A DNA stretch of 37,531 nt from Candidatus Dechloromonas phosphorivorans (GTDB lineage: Bacteria; Pseudomonadota; Gammaproteobacteria; Burkholderiales; Rhodocyclaceae), in the NCBI GenBank assembly GCA_016709495.1, contig JADJMS010000048.1, forward strand, positions 1-37,531, read 5' to 3'. Each line of letters begins with the position of its first letter. The stretch's first letter is position 1. Shown piece by piece: positions 35,561 through 37,531 of this stretch. Both the position numbers and the translations under genes were made by a program. The notes under the pieces were generated by a model. The model had not been told where the DNA came from. It saw nothing but the letters and a program-made list of their open reading frames with translations, and ran no database searches.

Positions 35561-36492
35561 TCAGCCGTCGGCGTTGATGCGTGTAACTAGCGCCTGCAGC
35601 GTGCATTCCGCCTGATCATTTTCGACCTGACAGGTACCCGCTGCGTGGTGCCCGCCGCCGCCATATTGCAACATTAGTTCGCCGACATTGGTTTGCTGCT
35701 TCGATCAAGAATCGATTTGCCCGTCGCAAAACCGTATTTTGCTTCTGCACGCCCCACATGACATGGATCGAGATATTCGTTTCCGGGAACAGTGCATAGA
35801 TCGGGAAAAGATTGGCCGCCCAAATGGTTTCTTCACTGCGCAAGTCAAGTACGACCAGGTTTTTATGGACGGTTGCGCAGCGTTGAATCTGTCTTCGCCA
35901 GCCTTCTGTTTCCTGGTCAAAGTAAAGATCAACCCGTTCCTTGACATCGGGTAACGCAAGAATCTCGTCAATGTTGTGGTTGCGGCAGTATTTGATCAAA
36001 TCCATCATCAGCGTGTAATTACTGATCCTGAACTCGCGGAAGCGGCCCAGCCCGGTACGAGCATCCATCAGGTAATTGAGCAGCACCCAGCCGGTTGGAT
36101 GGATGATTTCATCACTGCTGAATTGGGCTGAGTCGGCCTTTGTCGACCGCGTCCATCATCTCTTCAGTGATTGTCGGGAAGGCTTTTTTACCGCCGTATA
36201 GTCGTAAACAACGCGGCGGCCGAGGGGCTTCCGGATCGATGATGTGATTCTTGCGCTCACCCGTGTTGCGGATGGTTTCTGAAAGATGGTGGTCGAACGA
36301 AAGATGGGCGGCCGCAACGTACGGCAAGTTGGTGCATATGTCACACGCAGTGATTTCTATCTTGCCATCCTGCATATCCTTGGGGTGAACAAACTTGATG
36401 TCGTCGATCAGTTCAAGTTCATTGAGCAGCACGGCACAAACCAGGCCGTCGAAGTCGCTGCGGGTAACAAGGCGGAATTTTTCCTGGCTCAT
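35561..36492 (-). CDS. DHH-family phosphoesterase, frameshifted
   Basis: A DHH/DHHA1 phosphoesterase of about 310 residues, the fold shared by nanoRNases, cyclic-dinucleotide phosphodiesterases and exopolyphosphatases. N-terminus: FRLVTRSDFDGLVCAVLLNE, with the Asp pair for metal binding; then ITACDICTNLPYV and the DHH motif AHLSFDHHLSE. The middle part is ARTGLGRFREFRISNYTLMM. The DHHA1 end is found in another frame as LMLQYGGGGHHAAGTCQV, stopping at a TGA whose complement is 35561-35563. Frame changes lie near 36200, 36100, 35910 and 35700. The substrate is not evident. The start at 36492 (MSQEKFRLVTRSDFDG) begins a minus-strand pair with the hypothetical gene at 34006. Confidence 0.8.
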
Positions 36493-36647
36493 GCGGGTTC
36501 ATCTCCAATGACTGGTTATAGCGATAATTAGAGCATATCAGCTCTGTGTTTGCTGTGTCCTTTCGGACATATTGTTGTCAATTTATTGTCCGAGGTCGAC
36601 AATTCGGTGCGCAAAGAGATTGTTACGACTGGGAGCCTATACGTCAC
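36493..36647. other. Divergent intergenic region
   Basis: Between the DHH gene (minus) and the FIST gene (plus). Both promoters are expected here. It is moderately AT-rich, but I see no clear promoter pair or operator, and sequence errors are frequent in this part of the contig. Confidence 0.3.
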
Positions 36648-37531
36648 GTGGCGCTGAATGTGCAAGCAATTTTCACCGTGTTGACCGAGTGGTTGAAAGA
36701 AAGTCCGGGGCTGAGTGTGTTGGCTCTGGTGCCGGAGGCGGAAAGGGAAAATCTTCCCCATTTGCAGCAAGTTTGTAGGGACTTGGGTATTCCTTTGGCG
36801 GGCAGGATATTTCCTGCACTTGTCCTGAGGCGGTTTTAAATCGGATGAGGTCTGGCTCATCCGTTGCGTTTTAGACATAAAGAGCACCCTTAGTCCTGTT
36901 GCCAAATCTTGTGCCAACCGGTTCTGCTGCCGCCGAAAAATTGCCCAAGCCACATTGGCAATGCTTTAACACGGCTGAAAAGTCTGGTTCAAAACCAAAC
37001 GTTGTTTCTCATATTCGACGGTATGTTGCCGAATATTGGATGATCTTGAAACACTTTGTTCGACTGGCTGATCGTGTGCGATACGCCGGGAGGTAAATGC
37101 AGGTAGCGAAACCTTTCAGCCTATCCTCTGCTTGTTTAATGAAAATGAAGTTTGGTGGGCAATGGGTGTGCTTGCCCTTCTTTTTCCTAGTGATTCAACA
37201 ACCGTGCTGGCGCATGGCTATCGCCACGGAAAAAGAATGTTGAGTGCAACCTCGACTGCGGTAACGGATTTCAATGATTGACTGGCGCCCAGCTTTTGAG
37301 GTTTACCAGGAAATCATCAAGAGAATACGGAATTGAACTGACCTGAATAATTTCTATCAGTATGGTGTTCATTATCCATTCGGATGCTGCGCGCAAATTC
37401 GAAGTGATTGTGCGTATGCCGGTAGCGATTGCTGAAAAAAAATGGCTCTTTGTTTTGCATTGGAGAAGTACCGGAAAATGCCATACTGGTTTTGTTGAAA
37501 TCACCAGCGCCGGATGAAAATGGCTGTATTC
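36648..37531 (+). pseudogene. FIST-domain sensory protein, multiply frameshifted and cut by the window end
   Basis: FIST proteins are intracellular sensor-domain proteins thought to bind small ligands. The N-terminal FIST part reads NVQAIFTVLTEWLKESPGLS and LALVPEAERENLPHLQQVCR, then IPLAG…IFPALV. In other frames: FRSDEVWLIRC (about 36840), FQPILCLFNENEV (about 37110), MGVLALLFPSDSTTVLAHGY, then the FIST_C block IDWRPAFEVYQEIIKR (about 37277), NFYQYGVHYPFG and KSPAPDENGC at the right edge. At least six frame changes occur in 880 bases. GTG 36648 is a tentative start with GGGAGC upstream. The protein continues past the window. The breaks resemble the indel load at the other contig end. Confidence 0.6.

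Noticed and set aside
1..37531. CRISPR arrays, tRNA or rRNA genes, insertion sequences, prophage or integrase genes
   Set aside because: No regularly spaced repeats, tRNA-like cloverleaf, transposase or phage-type protein was found on either strand.

Overview
The window reads as a chromosomal contig from a betaproteobacterium, most likely Rhodocyclales (Dechloromonas/Azonexus-like). I infer this from moderately high GC, strong third-position GC in coding regions, the zapB-zapA-6S RNA order, the pairing of an NDUFA9-like gene with cca, and a complete set of propionyl-CoA genes. No rRNA, tRNA, prophage, IS element or CRISPR array was seen. The assignment rests on protein resemblance only.

Layout. 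1-3650 (+, with short minus genes): an unidentified 3' gene end, an NDUFA9-like NAD(P)-binding protein, the CCA-adding enzyme gene, a DUF2905 gene and an alpha/beta hydrolase, almost all broken by indels. 3639-5813: a YjfB-like gene and an unknown 319-aa protein diverge around a perfect 21-bp palindrome, followed by a Tim44-like membrane protein. 5922-20740 (minus): a 15-kb vitamin B12 region with two cobalamin riboswitches. Riboswitch 2 (20564-20740) heads btuB-btuC-btuD-cobO-cbiZ/nitrilase-cobN-ExbB-like-DUF2149. Riboswitch 1 (9445-9621) heads a second TonB-dependent receptor and cobB. 20871-24100: zapB-like, zapA, 6S RNA, a META lipoprotein, an EVE protein, TauE/SafE and an enoyl-CoA hydratase. 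24232-26226: DUF485-actP. 26338-33921: a GntR/FCD regulator divergent from methylmalonyl-CoA mutase, meaB, pccB and pccA. 33976 to the end: a terminator, an unknown 500-aa protein, a DHH phosphoesterase and a broken FIST-domain gene that runs off the edge.

How the genes fit together. The left half takes up, trims and adenosylates corrinoids. The right half contains a consumer of adenosylcobalamin, methylmalonyl-CoA mutase with its GTPase chaperone, downstream of propionyl-CoA carboxylase. The most interesting part is that three of the B12-region products appear to work outside the cytoplasm. A CbiZ amidohydrolase fused to a nitrilase-like domain carries a signal peptide. A CobN-like chelatase carries both a signal peptide and a C-terminal membrane anchor. 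An ExbB-like/ExbD-like pair sits next to it. This resembles the HmuS-type dechelatase arrangement known from haem acquisition, but here it is under cobalamin riboswitch control. It suggests a periplasmic corrinoid-processing module.

Sequence quality. Many genes carry one-base frameshifts, often in short homopolymers. Their density is highest in the first 3.6 kb and the last 2.5 kb, which fits a low-coverage, error-prone assembly better than real pseudogenes. Broken genes below are therefore annotated at full extent, with the frameshift position given.
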